This document shows, piece after piece, positions 39,687 to 49,322 of a stretch of 64,000 nt of DNA (position 1 is its first letter; each line of letters starts with the position of its first letter). The notes under the pieces are model-generated. The model was not told the origin of the DNA. It made no database searches and saw only the letters and a list, made by a program, of their open reading frames with translations. Origin of the DNA: Balnearium lithotrophicum. GTDB lineage: Bacteria; Aquificota; Aquificia; Desulfurobacteriales; Desulfurobacteriaceae. Both the position numbers and the translations under genes were made by a program. The stretch spans positions 62,001 to 126,000 of the forward strand of contig NZ_FXTM01000002.1 in the NCBI RefSeq assembly GCF_900182585.1. Direction: 5' to 3'.

Positions 39687-41543
39687 ATGGGAAAAAAGAT
39701 TCTCTTTACAGATGTTACATTGAGGGATGCTCACCAGTCACTCTTTGCAACAAGAATGAAGACAAGGGATATGGTGGAGATTGCTCCTGTTATAGATAGG
39801 GCAGGCTTCTGGTCTGTTGAAATGTGGGGAGGAGCAACGTTCGACGTTTGCCTAAGGTTTTTAAGGGAGGACCCCTGGGAAAGATTAAGAATTTTGAGAA
39901 AACTAATGCCAAACTCTAAGCTCCAGATGTTACTTAGGGGACAGAACCTTGTAGGTTACAGACACTATCCTGACGATGTTGTCAGAGCTTTTGTAAGAAA
40001 GGCTGCAGAGAATGGAATCGACGTGTTCAGGATATTTGATGCTCTTAACGACCTGAGGAACGTTGAAGTTGCAGTTGAGACTGCAAAGGAGATGGGAAAG
40101 ATTGTTGAAGGAGCTCTCTCCTACACAATAAGTCCCGTTCACACAGAGGACCTCTACATAGAGCTTGCCCTTGAATTTAAGGAGATGGGAGCAGACATAA
40201 TAACTATCAAGGACATGGCCGGTCTTTTATCCCCAGAAAGGGCCTACACACTTGTAAAGGCCCTGAAGGAGGAGGTTGGCCTACCTGTTCACATTCATAC
40301 CCACTGTACCAGTGGCCTTGCAGAGATGGCTCAGTTGAAGGCAGCAGAGGCAGGAGCTGATATCTTTGACGTAGCCATATCACCTATGGCCTCGGATACC
40401 TCCCATCCTGCAGTTGAAACGATGGCATACGCTTTAGGGGAATTTGGATACGAGATTGGCCTTGATGGGACTTCCCTAAAAAAGATGGCTCAGCACTTTA
40501 AGGAAGTTAGGAAGAAGTACAAAAAGTACGATATAGACTTTAAGGGAATAGATGCTGCAGTTCTTGAGCACCAGATACCCGGCGGAATGATTTCTAACCT
40601 TATAAACCAACTGAAGGAGCAGGGAGCTCTCGACAGGTTAGAGGAAGTCCTTGAGGAAGTACCAAGGGTTAGGGAGGACTTGGGTTATCCTCCACTTGTT
40701 ACTCCTACAAGCCAGATAGTTGGAACTCAGGCTGTACTCAACGTCCTCTCAGGCGAGAGGTACAAGATGATTACCCAGGAAACGAAGAACTACGTTAAAG
40801 GACTCTACGGTAAACCTCCGGCTCCAATTAAGGAGGAGATAATCAGGAAAGTATTAGGGGATGAGGAACCAATAACCTGTAGGCCGGCAGATTTACTCCA
40901 ACCTGAGCTTGAAAAGTGTAGAGAGGAAATAAAGGACCTTGCAAGAAGCGAGGAAGATGTTCTCTCCTACTGTCTCTTTCCAAAGGTTGCAAAGGAGTTC
41001 TTCGAGTGGAGAGAGAAGGTTGAAAGAGGAGAAATTCCTGCAATTTCTGAGGAAGACCTCCACGATATGGAAGAAGAAGAAAAACAGTGTCCTCAGCCCT
41101 TGGCTCCTACAGAGTTCATGATTAACGTCCACGGTGAAACCTACCACGTTAAGATTGCCGGTGTTGGTCATAAGAAGGAAGGGAAAAAACCTTACTTTAT
41201 TAAAATTGATGGAAGACTTGAGGAAGTTGTTGTTGAACCCTTAGTTGAAATTGTTCCAACGAGGGGAGAGGTAGAAATTGCAGGAGAGCTAACAAGCTCC
41301 TCAAGGAGGCCAAGAGCCACAAGGGAGGGAGATGTTACATCACCCATGCCTGCAAAGGTTGTTGAAATAAAGGTAAAAGAGGGTGATAGAGTTAACGAAG
41401 GTGATGTTGTTGCCATTGTTGAAGCGATGAAGATGCAGAACGAGGTTCATGCTCCTATAAGTGGAGTTGTTAAGGCGATTTACGTAAACGTTGGAGATAA
41501 CGTAAACCCCGATGAAGCCCTGATGACGATAGAACCTGAATAG
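39687..41543 (+). CDS. pycB: Pyruvate carboxylase subunit B (carboxyltransferase plus biotin carrier)
   Basis: Transfers carboxyl from biotin to pyruvate to make oxaloacetate. The 618-residue protein begins with the HMGL-like carboxyltransferase barrel (DVTLRDAHQSLFATRM, HIHTHCTSGLAEM). The conserved PYC-type domain follows, ending in a biotinyl carrier domain with EAMKMQNEVHAP; the biotin lysine is about residue 582. An acidic, cysteine-containing linker (EEEEKQCPQPLAP) separates the domains. No oxaloacetate decarboxylase sodium-pump subunits are adjacent, which favours pyruvate carboxylase. Confidence 0.95.
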   Translation: MGKKILFTDVTLRDAHQSLFATRMKTRDMVEIAPVIDRAGFWSVEMWGGATFDVCLRFLREDPWERLRILRKLMPNSKLQMLLRGQNLVGYRHYPDDVVRAFVRKAAENGIDVFRIFDALNDLRNVEVAVETAKEMGKIVEGALSYTISPVHTEDLYIELALEFKEMGADIITIKDMAGLLSPERAYTLVKALKEEVGLPVHIHTHCTSGLAEMAQLKAAEAGADIFDVAISPMASDTSHPAVETMAYALGEFGYEIGLDGTSLKKMAQHFKEVRKKYKKYDIDFKGIDAAVLEHQIPGGMISNLINQLKEQGALDRLEEVLEEVPRVREDLGYPPLVTPTSQIVGTQAVLNVLSGERYKMITQETKNYVKGLYGKPPAPIKEEIIRKVLGDEEPITCRPADLLQPELEKCREEIKDLARSEEDVLSYCLFPKVAKEFFEWREKVERGEIPAISEEDLHDMEEEEKQCPQPLAPTEFMINVHGETYHVKIAGVGHKKEGKKPYFIKIDGRLEEVVVEPLVEIVPTRGEVEIAGELTSSSRRPRATREGDVTSPMPAKVVEIKVKEGDRVNEGDVVAIVEAMKMQNEVHAPISGVVKAIYVNVGDNVNPDEALMTIEPE

Positions 41544-41547
41544 TCAA

Positions 41548-41571
41548 GGTAGGCCTCGTGCCTACCCTTTA
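41548..41571. terminator. Hairpin between convergent pycB and flippase-like gene
   Basis: GGTAGGC (41548-41554) pairs with GCCTACC (41560-41566) around CTCGT. On the plus strand it is followed by CTTTAAATTT. It lies between two convergent stop codons and may serve both, mainly pycB. Confidence 0.6.
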
Positions 41572-42458
41572 AATTTCCCTGATAGATAAATCCATCCGAA
41601 AAAGGCAAGAACCCCTGACATTGTAAAGAGTAAGAGGTGAAAGTAGAAAGCCACAGTTAGGGCGTAACTTCCTTTTAATCCAAGTAGAGCAAAGCCTCCA
41701 ACCAAACCTGCTTCGTAAGTTCCGAATCCCCCTATACTGTGAATCGGTAGAACAGTAGTTAATTCACCGAATGTTGCTACAAATATCGTTTTTGGAAATG
41801 AGATGTTTATTCCTCCAGCCTTCAATATAAAGAAAAAAGAGAGAAATTTAAAAGTCCAATTTAAAATTGAGTAGGTAAAAACGAGGGTTAAATTCTTCTT
41901 TGAGTTAAAATTGGAGAAGAAACTGAACAGAGTAAAAGCTATGGGAAACTTATTTTTAAACTTTCTCAATAACTTAAAGCCTATAAAAATTATTAGGAGA
42001 ATGAAAAAAAACAAAAATACAGAAATCAAGAGTAATTTCTTGTTCTGAAAAGAAATAAATACTGTAGAAAGAGTAAAAAGAATGGATAAGGAGAGTAAAT
42101 CAAACAACCTTACCAATAAAAGTGTCGCCGATGAAATTACTCCTTCTACGCTAAAAAGCTTCTTCAAAATTATGGGAAACGAAGCTTCTCCAGACCTAAA
42201 AGGAAGTAGATTGTTGAAGAATGTGTGAACTGCCATAACTGCTGATAGGTCTAACGTTTTAATTTCTGGAAAGAATAGGGTAAATCTCTTTGCCCGTAGA
42301 AAATAGGTAGAGATATAGATAATGAGGGATAGAAACAAGTATATTGGAGATAGGCAGTTGAGAATTTCGTTAAGTTTTGAGAATACGTTGTACTCAACGA
42401 GAAAGTAGATAAAGATTGAAAGTATTATTAGAGATACAAGTAGGCTATTTCTCTTCAA
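41562..42458 (-). CDS. LPG-synthase-TM/AglD-like membrane protein (flippase-like)
   Basis: A 298-residue integral membrane protein with about eight hydrophobic segments and the family segments FFNNLLPFRSGEASFPIIL and PIHSIGGFGTYEAGLVGGFALLG. Such UPF0104 proteins occur beside glycosyltransferases and may flip or modify lipid-linked sugars. Here the gene follows a GT2 and an ArnT-like gene and overlaps the former by 14 bases. The specific activity is unknown. Confidence 0.8.
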   Translation of the reverse strand: MKRNSLLVSLIILSIFIYFLVEYNVFSKLNEILNCLSPIYLFLSLIIYISTYFLRAKRFTLFFPEIKTLDLSAVMAVHTFFNNLLPFRSGEASFPIILKKLFSVEGVISSATLLLVRLFDLLSLSILFTLSTVFISFQNKKLLLISVFLFFFILLIIFIGFKLLRKFKNKFPIAFTLFSFFSNFNSKKNLTLVFTYSILNWTFKFLSFFFILKAGGINISFPKTIFVATFGELTTVLPIHSIGGFGTYEAGLVGGFALLGLKGSYALTVAFYFHLLLFTMSGVLAFFGWIYLSGKFKG

Positions 42459-43410
42459 CGTTGAGAGCTCTCCTTACAACGTAGGGCTTTTTGTTCTGAG
42501 ACTCGTAGTAGATTCTCATGAGGATTTCACTCAAAATTCCGGTAGTGAACATCTGAGTTCCAGCAATCATAAATAGGACAGATATTATTAGTAGAGGTCT
42601 CTGTCCTATTGAGTGTCCCGTTAACTTCAGAAGGACGAGGTAGAGAAACGGAAAGAAACCTATAGAAAAGAGAACTATTCCTAAGAGGCCAAAGAAGTGA
42701 ATTGGTTTCTGCATAAACTTTTGTAAGAACCAGATGAAGAATAGGTCGGAAATCACCTTGAAGGTCCTCGATATTCCATACTTTGACCTTCCAAACCTCC
42801 TTGGGTGGTGCTCAACGGGAATTTCTACTATTCTGTTTGGAGAAGTTACTGTCGAAACGAGGGCTGGAATGAACCTGTGGAGCTCTCCATAGAGCCTTAC
42901 TCTCTTTATTACATCACTCCTGTACGCCTTCAAAGTGCATCCGTAGTCGTGAATTCTCACTCCAGTCAGTTTTCCTATTAACCAGTTTGCCACCTTTGAG
43001 GGAAGCTTCCTTGAAACTGCTGCATCCTTTCTGTTCTTTCTCCAGCCACTTACAACATCGTAGCCTTCCTTTATCTTTTCAATTAATCTTGGAATGTCTT
43101 TCGGGTCGTTCTGGAGGTCTCCATCCATCGTAATTATCACATCGCCCGCTGAGTGGTCTATCCCTGCAACAATTGCAGGAGTCTGTCCGAAGTTCCTCGA
43201 AAACTCTATTACTTTTACCTTTTTATCCTTCCTCGCAATCTCCTCTAAAATCTCCCCTGTCCTGTCTGTACTTCCGTCGTTAACGAAGATAACTTCATAG
43301 TCGTAGGGAAGTTCTCTTAAAACTTCTACTAACTGTTTGTAGAGAATGGGGACATTCTCCTCCTCGTTGTAAACGGGAATAACAACAGAGAGCTTTTTAA
43401 TTTCCTCCAT
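42445..43410 (-). CDS. GT2 polyisoprenyl-phosphate glycosyltransferase (ArnC/DPM-like)
   Basis: A glycosyltransferase of about 321 residues. The GT-A domain shows LSVVIPVYNEEENVPILY, VIFVNDGSTDRTGEIL, VVAGIDHS and the metal-binding ITMDGDLQNDP. Two C-terminal membrane segments match enzymes that load a sugar on undecaprenyl phosphate at the inner membrane face. The product would be the donor for the neighbouring ArnT-like enzyme. I chose the ATG at 43410 with GGAGAAG upstream; an earlier start at 43443 would increase overlap with the preceding gene. Confidence 0.92.
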   Translation of the reverse strand: MEEIKKLSVVIPVYNEEENVPILYKQLVEVLRELPYDYEVIFVNDGSTDRTGEILEEIARKDKKVKVIEFSRNFGQTPAIVAGIDHSAGDVIITMDGDLQNDPKDIPRLIEKIKEGYDVVSGWRKNRKDAAVSRKLPSKVANWLIGKLTGVRIHDYGCTLKAYRSDVIKRVRLYGELHRFIPALVSTVTSPNRIVEIPVEHHPRRFGRSKYGISRTFKVISDLFFIWFLQKFMQKPIHFFGLLGIVLFSIGFFPFLYLVLLKLTGHSIGQRPLLIISVLFMIAGTQMFTTGILSEILMRIYYESQNKKPYVVRRALNVEEK

Positions 43411-44956
43411 ATAGCTTCTCCAAATTGTAGTTTGAAATGACAACTATACTGTGTTTTGTAAGCAGTTCCTTCTTCCTGTCAAGAATGTGGTATTGAATTC
43501 CCTTTAATCTCCTAAGCCTGTTTTCCCTCGTTACTACAACAACAGGTTTTCTACTGTTTAGAAGCTTAACTATTTTATCCCTGTTTAAATCCCTCAACTT
43601 ACCGCTTCTGTAGTAGAAGACTATCTCTGGACTTGTATAGTCGAAAAATGCAAATTTACACTCCTTACATTTTGCATTCAACTTCCTCAATTCCTTACCT
43701 ATCTGAGGTTTAGCTCTGTAGGGCTCTAAAGAGGGTAATGTTACCCACTTAAACAGAATCATTCCAGTTAAAAAGCCAACAGTAAGTACCTGGAGAGCTC
43801 TGCCACTCCAGAGGGAAAGCCACGAAGCTACGAGTGGAGGAATTAAGAAGAGAGCTCCCCATAGAGGCCAACCTTTGTAGAGCCAGAAGGCACATCCTAT
43901 AAACGTTAAAAGTGTAAAGTAGAATGCGGTTAAGTAGGAAGGGAGGTTTTCTCTAAACCTCATTAAGTACCAAGTTGTTAAAACGGCAAACGGAGGAAAT
44001 GAGGGAAGTAGGTAGTGGGCCAATTTTGTGTGGGCTATCTGGAAGAATAAAAGTACAGTAGAAAACCAGACGAGGGAAAACTCGAGTACAGGATTACTGA
44101 GAAAGTTTTTTCTCTGGAATACTCTGTATACTGCAAAGGGGAAGAAGAAAACCCAGGGAATGTAGAGCCAGAAATAGTTGGCAAGGTAGTACCACCAATA
44201 GGTTGGGTGGCCCGGAATTTTTCCTGTAAAACGGTGGATGTTGTGAAAGATGATAAATTCCTTAAAGAATTCGTATCCGTGCTTCTTTAAAACTGCCCCA
44301 TACCAAGGTAGAACAACTAAAAAGTAGATAAAAAATCCGGAAAACCAGGGAATTCTCTTAAGTCCCTCTTTGAGCTCCCTCCTTAAAACCATGTAGAAAA
44401 TGGCAATAATTCCTGGTAGGGCAAGACCAACAGGTCCCTTTGTGAGTGTTGCAAGTCCGGAGAAGAGGAATGCCAACCTGTGGTAGTTTTTATTTTTTCT
44501 GTGGTGTCCCTCGAAGAAGAAAATGAGGGATGCTGAGATGAAAAAGGTTAAAACAATGTCGGGCATTGCTACCGAGGACATCACTATAAAGTCTAAAAGG
44601 GAAAGGAGAACTAAGGAGCTCCAGAATGCAAACTCTTCCTTCTTCCACCTTGAGAGCCACCAGTAGAGGAGTAGAACTGTAAGGATACCAAATATGGAGA
44701 CAAAAAATCTTCCTCCAAATTCGTTAACTCCGAAAATTTTGTATCCTAAAGCTATGAGCCAGTAAATTAGAATCGGTTTATCAAACCTGAATTCGTAGTT
44801 GTAGTAGGGAGTAATGTAGTCTCCCGATTTAACCATCTCATAGGCGGCCTCTAAGTACTTTGGCTCATCCTTGTCAAAGGCCGAGTAGAGACCGTTAGGT
44901 AGAACTAAGAGTAGAAAAGAAACTATAAAGATGATTAGAGCTCTCTTTCCCTTCAT
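43397..44956 (-). CDS. ArnT-like GT39 membrane glycosyltransferase
   Basis: A 519-residue protein with about 11-12 membrane segments. The first periplasmic loop holds the catalytic acid motif SAFDKDEPKYLEAAYEMVKSGDY, and YNYEFRFDKPILIYWLIALGYK follows. These are hallmarks of GT39/PMT-like enzymes such as ArnT, which move a sugar from undecaprenyl phosphate to lipid A or to protein. Together with the GT2 and flippase-like genes it forms a lipid-linked sugar cassette. The sugar and acceptor cannot be read from sequence. Confidence 0.9.
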   Translation of the reverse strand: MKGKRALIIFIVSFLLLVLPNGLYSAFDKDEPKYLEAAYEMVKSGDYITPYYNYEFRFDKPILIYWLIALGYKIFGVNEFGGRFFVSIFGILTVLLLYWWLSRWKKEEFAFWSSLVLLSLLDFIVMSSVAMPDIVLTFFISASLIFFFEGHHRKNKNYHRLAFLFSGLATLTKGPVGLALPGIIAIFYMVLRRELKEGLKRIPWFSGFFIYFLVVLPWYGAVLKKHGYEFFKEFIIFHNIHRFTGKIPGHPTYWWYYLANYFWLYIPWVFFFPFAVYRVFQRKNFLSNPVLEFSLVWFSTVLLFFQIAHTKLAHYLLPSFPPFAVLTTWYLMRFRENLPSYLTAFYFTLLTFIGCAFWLYKGWPLWGALFLIPPLVASWLSLWSGRALQVLTVGFLTGMILFKWVTLPSLEPYRAKPQIGKELRKLNAKCKECKFAFFDYTSPEIVFYYRSGKLRDLNRDKIVKLLNSRKPVVVVTRENRLRRLKGIQYHILDRKKELLTKHSIVVISNYNLEKLYGGN

Positions 44957-44994
44957 CTGACTTCCTTAAAATTTTTAAGAAATTGTAATGTATC

Positions 44995-45897
44995 TCAGGA
45001 AGTTATTACATTCATGGAAATTCTCGAACATCTTTCAAGAGCTCTCAAGTTGTACCCTCCCTCAAGGGTAAAGAGTATCGGAACTGAGAGCTCCTTTGCA
45101 GACTCAACAATTTGGGAGACTACAAACTCAACGCCACTATCTGAAACCTCAAGGCCTGTAAGAGGGTCGTCCGAGTGTAGGTCGTACCCTGCAGATACAA
45201 GAATTACTTCAGGTTCAAATTCCCTTACGGTTTTTCTGAAAATACCAGAATAGACCTCCATGTATTCCCTATCACCACTTCCCTCCCCCATTGGAACGTT
45301 TAGGATGTGGTCGTTGTTCTCCTTTTCACTTCCCGTTCCAGGGTAGAAGGGATACTGGTGGGTTGAGAAGTAGAAGACGTTTGGATTGTCGTAGAATGTA
45401 CTCTGAGTTCCGTTTCCATGGTGAGCATCAAAGTCAACGATAAATACCCTTTCAAAGTCTAAGGATAGGGCTTTTACTGCAGCAACTGCTACATTGTTAA
45501 ATATGCAAAATCCCATTGCCCTATCCCTTTCTGCGTGGTGTCCCGGAGGTCTTACTGCACAGAAAACTGCATCAAACTCCCCACTTTTCAGTATTTCCAC
45601 CCCTAACTCGTTAGCTCCTGCTGCCATTAGAGCTGAATCACAGGTGAACTGGTTGTAGTACGTATCGGGGTCGAAAAATCTTGGAGCTCTCTCCCGACAG
45701 GAGGTTATCACATCTGTTATGTAGTTTTCGCTGTGAATGGCCCTTAAGAGCTCGTAGGAAACTTGCTTCGGTTTTATTATCGGGAGCTCTGCCTCAAAAA
45801 TGGGCTTCATGAAGTACTTGAGCCTTAGAGCGTTTTCAGGATGGGTTGGTAAATCGTGCTTTAAAAATACATCATCGTAGATAACTGCCAATTTCAA
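44995..45897 (-). CDS. Histone deacetylase family (AcuC-like) protein
   Basis: A 300-residue zinc-dependent deacylase. Active-site motifs are intact: RPPGHHAERDRAMGFCIFNN, IVDFDAHHGNGTQ with the zinc ligands, SAGYDLHSDDPL and FTLEGGYNL. Bacterial members deacetylate lysines or polyamine-type substrates. It starts at a TTG overlapping the RNase R stop. A histone-fold DUF1931 protein occurs at 54.6 kb, but a link between the two is only speculation. Confidence 0.92.
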   Translation of the reverse strand: MKLAVIYDDVFLKHDLPTHPENALRLKYFMKPIFEAELPIIKPKQVSYELLRAIHSENYITDVITSCRERAPRFFDPDTYYNQFTCDSALMAAGANELGVEILKSGEFDAVFCAVRPPGHHAERDRAMGFCIFNNVAVAAVKALSLDFERVFIVDFDAHHGNGTQSTFYDNPNVFYFSTHQYPFYPGTGSEKENNDHILNVPMGEGSGDREYMEVYSGIFRKTVREFEPEVILVSAGYDLHSDDPLTGLEVSDSGVEFVVSQIVESAKELSVPILFTLEGGYNLRALERCSRISMNVITS

Positions 45898-48041
45898 CTC
45901 AACTTCCTCACGATTTCAAAGTCAGCCCTTCTACTTTCAACGTCGACACTCAAAAGTTTTGCAAGGACTCTGTCCCCGATTCTAAATACCGTTCCCGTCT
46001 TTTCCCCTACTAAACAGTACTGTTTAGGAACACATATGTAGTAGTCGTTCTTTAAATTTGTAACGTGAATGAAACCTGGAATTACCTGCTCTATCGTTTC
46101 TATGTAAAGCCCTTGTTCTGAAACTCCTGTAATTATTGCCTCAAAGACCTCTCCTACGTGGTTCTGTGCGTACTGGAGTTTTTTAAGTTCAACAACGTCC
46201 CTTTCTGCCTCGTCCGCCGTAATTGAGCGCTCCGTAACGTGCTTACAGACAATCTCTAACTTTTCCTCCCATGCAGGTATAGATTCAGGTTTGAACTCTC
46301 CCTTTAAAGCCATCTTTATGAGCCTGTGAAGCTGGAGGTCTGCATACCTCCTTATGGGAGAAGTAAAGTGGGTATAGTAGGTTGAAGCCAGTCCAAAGTG
46401 TCCAATGTTATCGGGGGAGTACTTTGCCCTTGCCATTGTTCTCAGCATTAAGTAATTGACCAACTTTTCCTCAGGTTTCCCTTCGACCTGCTCCAAAATT
46501 TTCTGGAGGAGCTTTGGCTGAACGTCGTTTTGAACGGAGGGAGCTCTTATTCCAAGTGAGCGAACAAAGTTGAGAAACTCCTGTAGCTTCTCCCTGTCCG
46601 GTGACTCGTGAACTCTGTATATACTCGGATAGTCCGTCCAGAACATGTACTCGGCAACGGTCTCGTTTGCTGCAATCATAAACTCCTCTATAATTCTGTG
46701 ACTCCAGAGCCTCTCTGCCTTGTATATGTCTATCGGTTCCCCCTCTGCGTTGAGAACGACAACAGGCTCTGGAAGGTCAAAGTCTAAGGATCCCCTCTTG
46801 TACCTTTTCTTGTAGAGAATTTGGGCAAGTTCGTACATTGTTTTCAGGGAATCAACAACGTGGGGAAACTTATCTATAGCCTCCTCATCCCCATCAATTA
46901 TTTTCTGAGCAATCGTGTAAGTGAGCCTTGCCTTACTGTGGATAACACTCTCGTATATCTTGTAGTCAACAACAAATCCCCTTCTGTTTATCTCCATTTC
47001 ACAGGTAAACGTCAACCTATCTACGTTAGGATTGAGGGAGCATATTCCGTTTGAGAGCCTCTCTGGAAGCATTGGAATGCACCTATCTGGAAAGTAAACA
47101 CTCGTTCCCCTCTTGTAGGCTTCCCTATCAAGGAAACTTCCCGGTTTTACATAGTGGGAAACATCTGCTATGTGGACAAAGAGTTTATAGTTACCGTTTG
47201 GAAGTTTCTTTATTGCAACTGCATCGTCAAAGTCCCTTGCATTTTCCCCATCTATGGTAAAACAAAGCTGCTCCCTTAAGTCAACCCTTCCTTCTATTTC
47301 CTCCTCTTTAACCTCAAGAGGAATTTTTTCAGCTTCTTCCAAAACCTCCCTTGGAAACTCAACGGGAAGGTCGTACTTTCTTATTATCAGCTCTATATCA
47401 AGCTTTGGACCGGTTTTTCCCAAGTTCTCAACCACCCTTCCTACAGGTCCCCTTGTTTCAGATGGATAGGAGATTATCTCTACAACAACGTAGTCCCCAT
47501 CCTCAACGTTTTTACAGTCCTCATGGGTAAGAATAACGTCGTAGCGAATTCTCTTATCCTCAGGTACAACAAAGCATGACTTTTTGCTCTTTTCAACCCT
47601 TCCTACAATTTTCTTAACGGCTCTTTCAATTATCGAAACTATCTTTCCCTCTCTTCTCCCTTCCCTACCTTCCTTTACAATCTCAACTGCAACAATATCT
47701 CCGTTCATTGCTCCAGACATGTTTCTCCCTGGAACAAAAACTCCCTTTCCTCCCTCTATCGGGTCAACAAATCCGTACCCTTCTCTGTAAACACAGAGCT
47801 TTCCAACGACTAAGTTCAGCTTTTCAGGAAGGGCGTACTTTGCCCCTTTCAGCTTTACAAGTTTTCCCCTCTTTGCAAGTTCCTTGAGCTTTTCACGGAG
47901 CTCCCCCCTCTCCTCAGGTGGAATTCCCAAGTACTTAGCTATCTCCCTCGCCTTTAAGGGTTTGTTGAATCTATGTAGAGCCTCAAAAATTCCCTCCTCT
48001 ATTCTCTTATCCCTCTCAAACTCGTTGACTTCAGATTCCAT
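45894..48041 (-). CDS. rnr: Ribonuclease R
   Basis: A 3'-5' exoribonuclease of 715 residues. An N-terminal winged helix (PLKAREIAKYLGIPPEE) and cold-shock-like domains precede the RNB catalytic core. The core shows DGENARDFDDAVAIKK, HIADVSHYVKPGS, SVYFPDRCIPMLPERLSN and HFTSPIRRYADLQLHR. The C-terminus is an S1 domain (GEVFEAIITGVSEQGLYI). Strong GGAGGAGAG ribosome site. It overlaps both neighbours, so it is part of a long minus-strand operon. Confidence 0.95.
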   Translation of the reverse strand: MESEVNEFERDKRIEEGIFEALHRFNKPLKAREIAKYLGIPPEERGELREKLKELAKRGKLVKLKGAKYALPEKLNLVVGKLCVYREGYGFVDPIEGGKGVFVPGRNMSGAMNGDIVAVEIVKEGREGRREGKIVSIIERAVKKIVGRVEKSKKSCFVVPEDKRIRYDVILTHEDCKNVEDGDYVVVEIISYPSETRGPVGRVVENLGKTGPKLDIELIIRKYDLPVEFPREVLEEAEKIPLEVKEEEIEGRVDLREQLCFTIDGENARDFDDAVAIKKLPNGNYKLFVHIADVSHYVKPGSFLDREAYKRGTSVYFPDRCIPMLPERLSNGICSLNPNVDRLTFTCEMEINRRGFVVDYKIYESVIHSKARLTYTIAQKIIDGDEEAIDKFPHVVDSLKTMYELAQILYKKRYKRGSLDFDLPEPVVVLNAEGEPIDIYKAERLWSHRIIEEFMIAANETVAEYMFWTDYPSIYRVHESPDREKLQEFLNFVRSLGIRAPSVQNDVQPKLLQKILEQVEGKPEEKLVNYLMLRTMARAKYSPDNIGHFGLASTYYTHFTSPIRRYADLQLHRLIKMALKGEFKPESIPAWEEKLEIVCKHVTERSITADEAERDVVELKKLQYAQNHVGEVFEAIITGVSEQGLYIETIEQVIPGFIHVTNLKNDYYICVPKQYCLVGEKTGTVFRIGDRVLAKLLSVDVESRRADFEIVRKLS

Positions 48042-48402
48042 CTCTCCTCCTCAATTCCTCAACTATTTTTTCTACAAACTTCACTCCCGTTTGTCGGAGC
48101 TCCTCCCTAAAGCTCCCATCAACCTTCAGTCCGTATCCCTTTAAAATTCTGCTTAACTTGTTAAATATCTCCTCACCTTCAGGGTCGAAGTCCGTCAGTA
48201 AAACAACGCCCCTAAAATTTTCAGAGAGGTACTCCGCAACGTCGTGAAATTTCCTTCCCTTTAAATCTATTACATTTTCAACTCCCAACCTCTCTAAAGC
48301 TCTCCTGTCCCTCTTGCCCTCAACGAGTACTGCCCAATCTGGATGCTTTAGGTTAAACTGTCTCAACCTTACGAGAAAGTGCTTAAGTTCCTTTCCTTCC
48401 AT
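48031..48402 (-). CDS. Small toprim-domain protein (RNase M5-like)
   Basis: A 123-residue protein that is essentially a lone toprim domain. VLVEGKRDRRALERLG provides the catalytic glutamate, and VVLLTDFDPEGEEIFNKL provides the DxD pair. Such small toprim proteins include RNase M5-type nucleases and uncharacterised archaeal forms. It lies between a membrane protein gene and RNase R. I chose the ATG at 48402, which overlaps the upstream stop (TAATG), over a GTG three codons earlier. Confidence 0.85.
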   Translation of the reverse strand: MEGKELKHFLVRLRQFNLKHPDWAVLVEGKRDRRALERLGVENVIDLKGRKFHDVAEYLSENFRGVVLLTDFDPEGEEIFNKLSRILKGYGLKVDGSFREELRQTGVKFVEKIVEELRRRDGI

Positions 48403-49322
48403 TAGAACCACTTAACTAAGATTATTCCTACAGTAAAATTGTAAATTATCGGAAGCCCTGCCTGAAGTAGAAGTAGGTTCAGCGTAATCCTCAAGGGATA
48501 AAGCCCTACGTAGTAAGGGAGAAGATAAGCCCACCAGCTCCTAAGAAGAGAAAACATGGCATTTCCAACAGCCATTGTTCCCAGTATGTGAGTTATCCTT
48601 ATTCCTTCCTTTATCATCAATTTTATAAGTCCGTAGGCAACGGGAGGGCTTATTGCAGCAGTTGTTATGTAGGTTATCTCAAGGGAGTTAAAACCTAAAC
48701 TTCCAAAAACTGGATTTAGTTTAACTGTTAACCAGTTCATTATGCCATTCTTTATTAGAAAGACAACGAGTAAAAAGAGGGGAGTAAACTTTAAAAGAAA
48801 AAGAAGAGCTTCCTTAATTCCCTTCTTTATTCCCCTCTTTAAGCTCTCTACAGAAATTTCTGGTTTGAATCCATCAAGTTTTGAAATCTCAACCTGAGCA
48901 CTTCTGTATCTCCTCTTTCCAACTACTGAAACGAAGATAAAGATTATTATGTCAAAGAAGAGCCTTAGGAGGGCATAGTAAACAGCGATAATTCCTATGA
49001 GGGGAAGGAGAACGGGAAGGTAGTAGCGGTAGAGAAACATAAGCCTCATCGGTAGGTTTGAAGCAAGAATGGCTAAATAGAGGTCTTTTGGTTCTATCTC
49101 TCCCTTTTTAAGGAGCTCAGAAGCAGCAACGTGAGCAGCCCTTGGGGTTATCAGGTAGAGAACAGGAACGTTTGTAAGTAGTGGGTGGAGTCCAAACTTT
49201 GAAAGGGAAAGGGTTTTTAAACCTATCCAGTTGACAGTTCCCGTTTCAACCAAGAGGGCTGCTAAGATGTAACCGAAAGAAACGGCAGTGACAATTACAA
49301 CGTAGAGCTCTAAGAAGTTCAT
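48402..49322 (-). CDS. Nucleoside-recognition (Gate) domain-like membrane protein
   Basis: A 306-residue membrane protein with about seven to eight hydrophobic segments. The halves TVNWIGLKTLSLSKFGLHPLLTNVPVLYLITPRAAH and GIMNWLTVKLNPVFGSLGFNSLEITYITTAAISPP resemble each other and resemble Gate/nucleoside-recognition domains. Transport substrate is unknown. It overlaps genes on both sides in the operon. Confidence 0.65.
   Translation of the reverse strand: MNFLELYVVIVTAVSFGYILAALLVETGTVNWIGLKTLSLSKFGLHPLLTNVPVLYLITPRAAHVAASELLKKGEIEPKDLYLAILASNLPMRLMFLYRYYLPVLLPLIGIIAVYYALLRLFFDIIIFIFVSVVGKRRYRSAQVEISKLDGFKPEISVESLKRGIKKGIKEALLFLLKFTPLFLLVVFLIKNGIMNWLTVKLNPVFGSLGFNSLEITYITTAAISPPVAYGLIKLMIKEGIRITHILGTMAVGNAMFSLLRSWWAYLLPYYVGLYPLRITLNLLLLQAGLPIIYNFTVGIILVKWF

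Noticed and set aside
41562-42458. Reading the flippase-like gene as a true lysyl-phosphatidylglycerol synthase
   Set aside because: Only the membrane part is present; the C-terminal catalytic lysyltransferase domain is missing.
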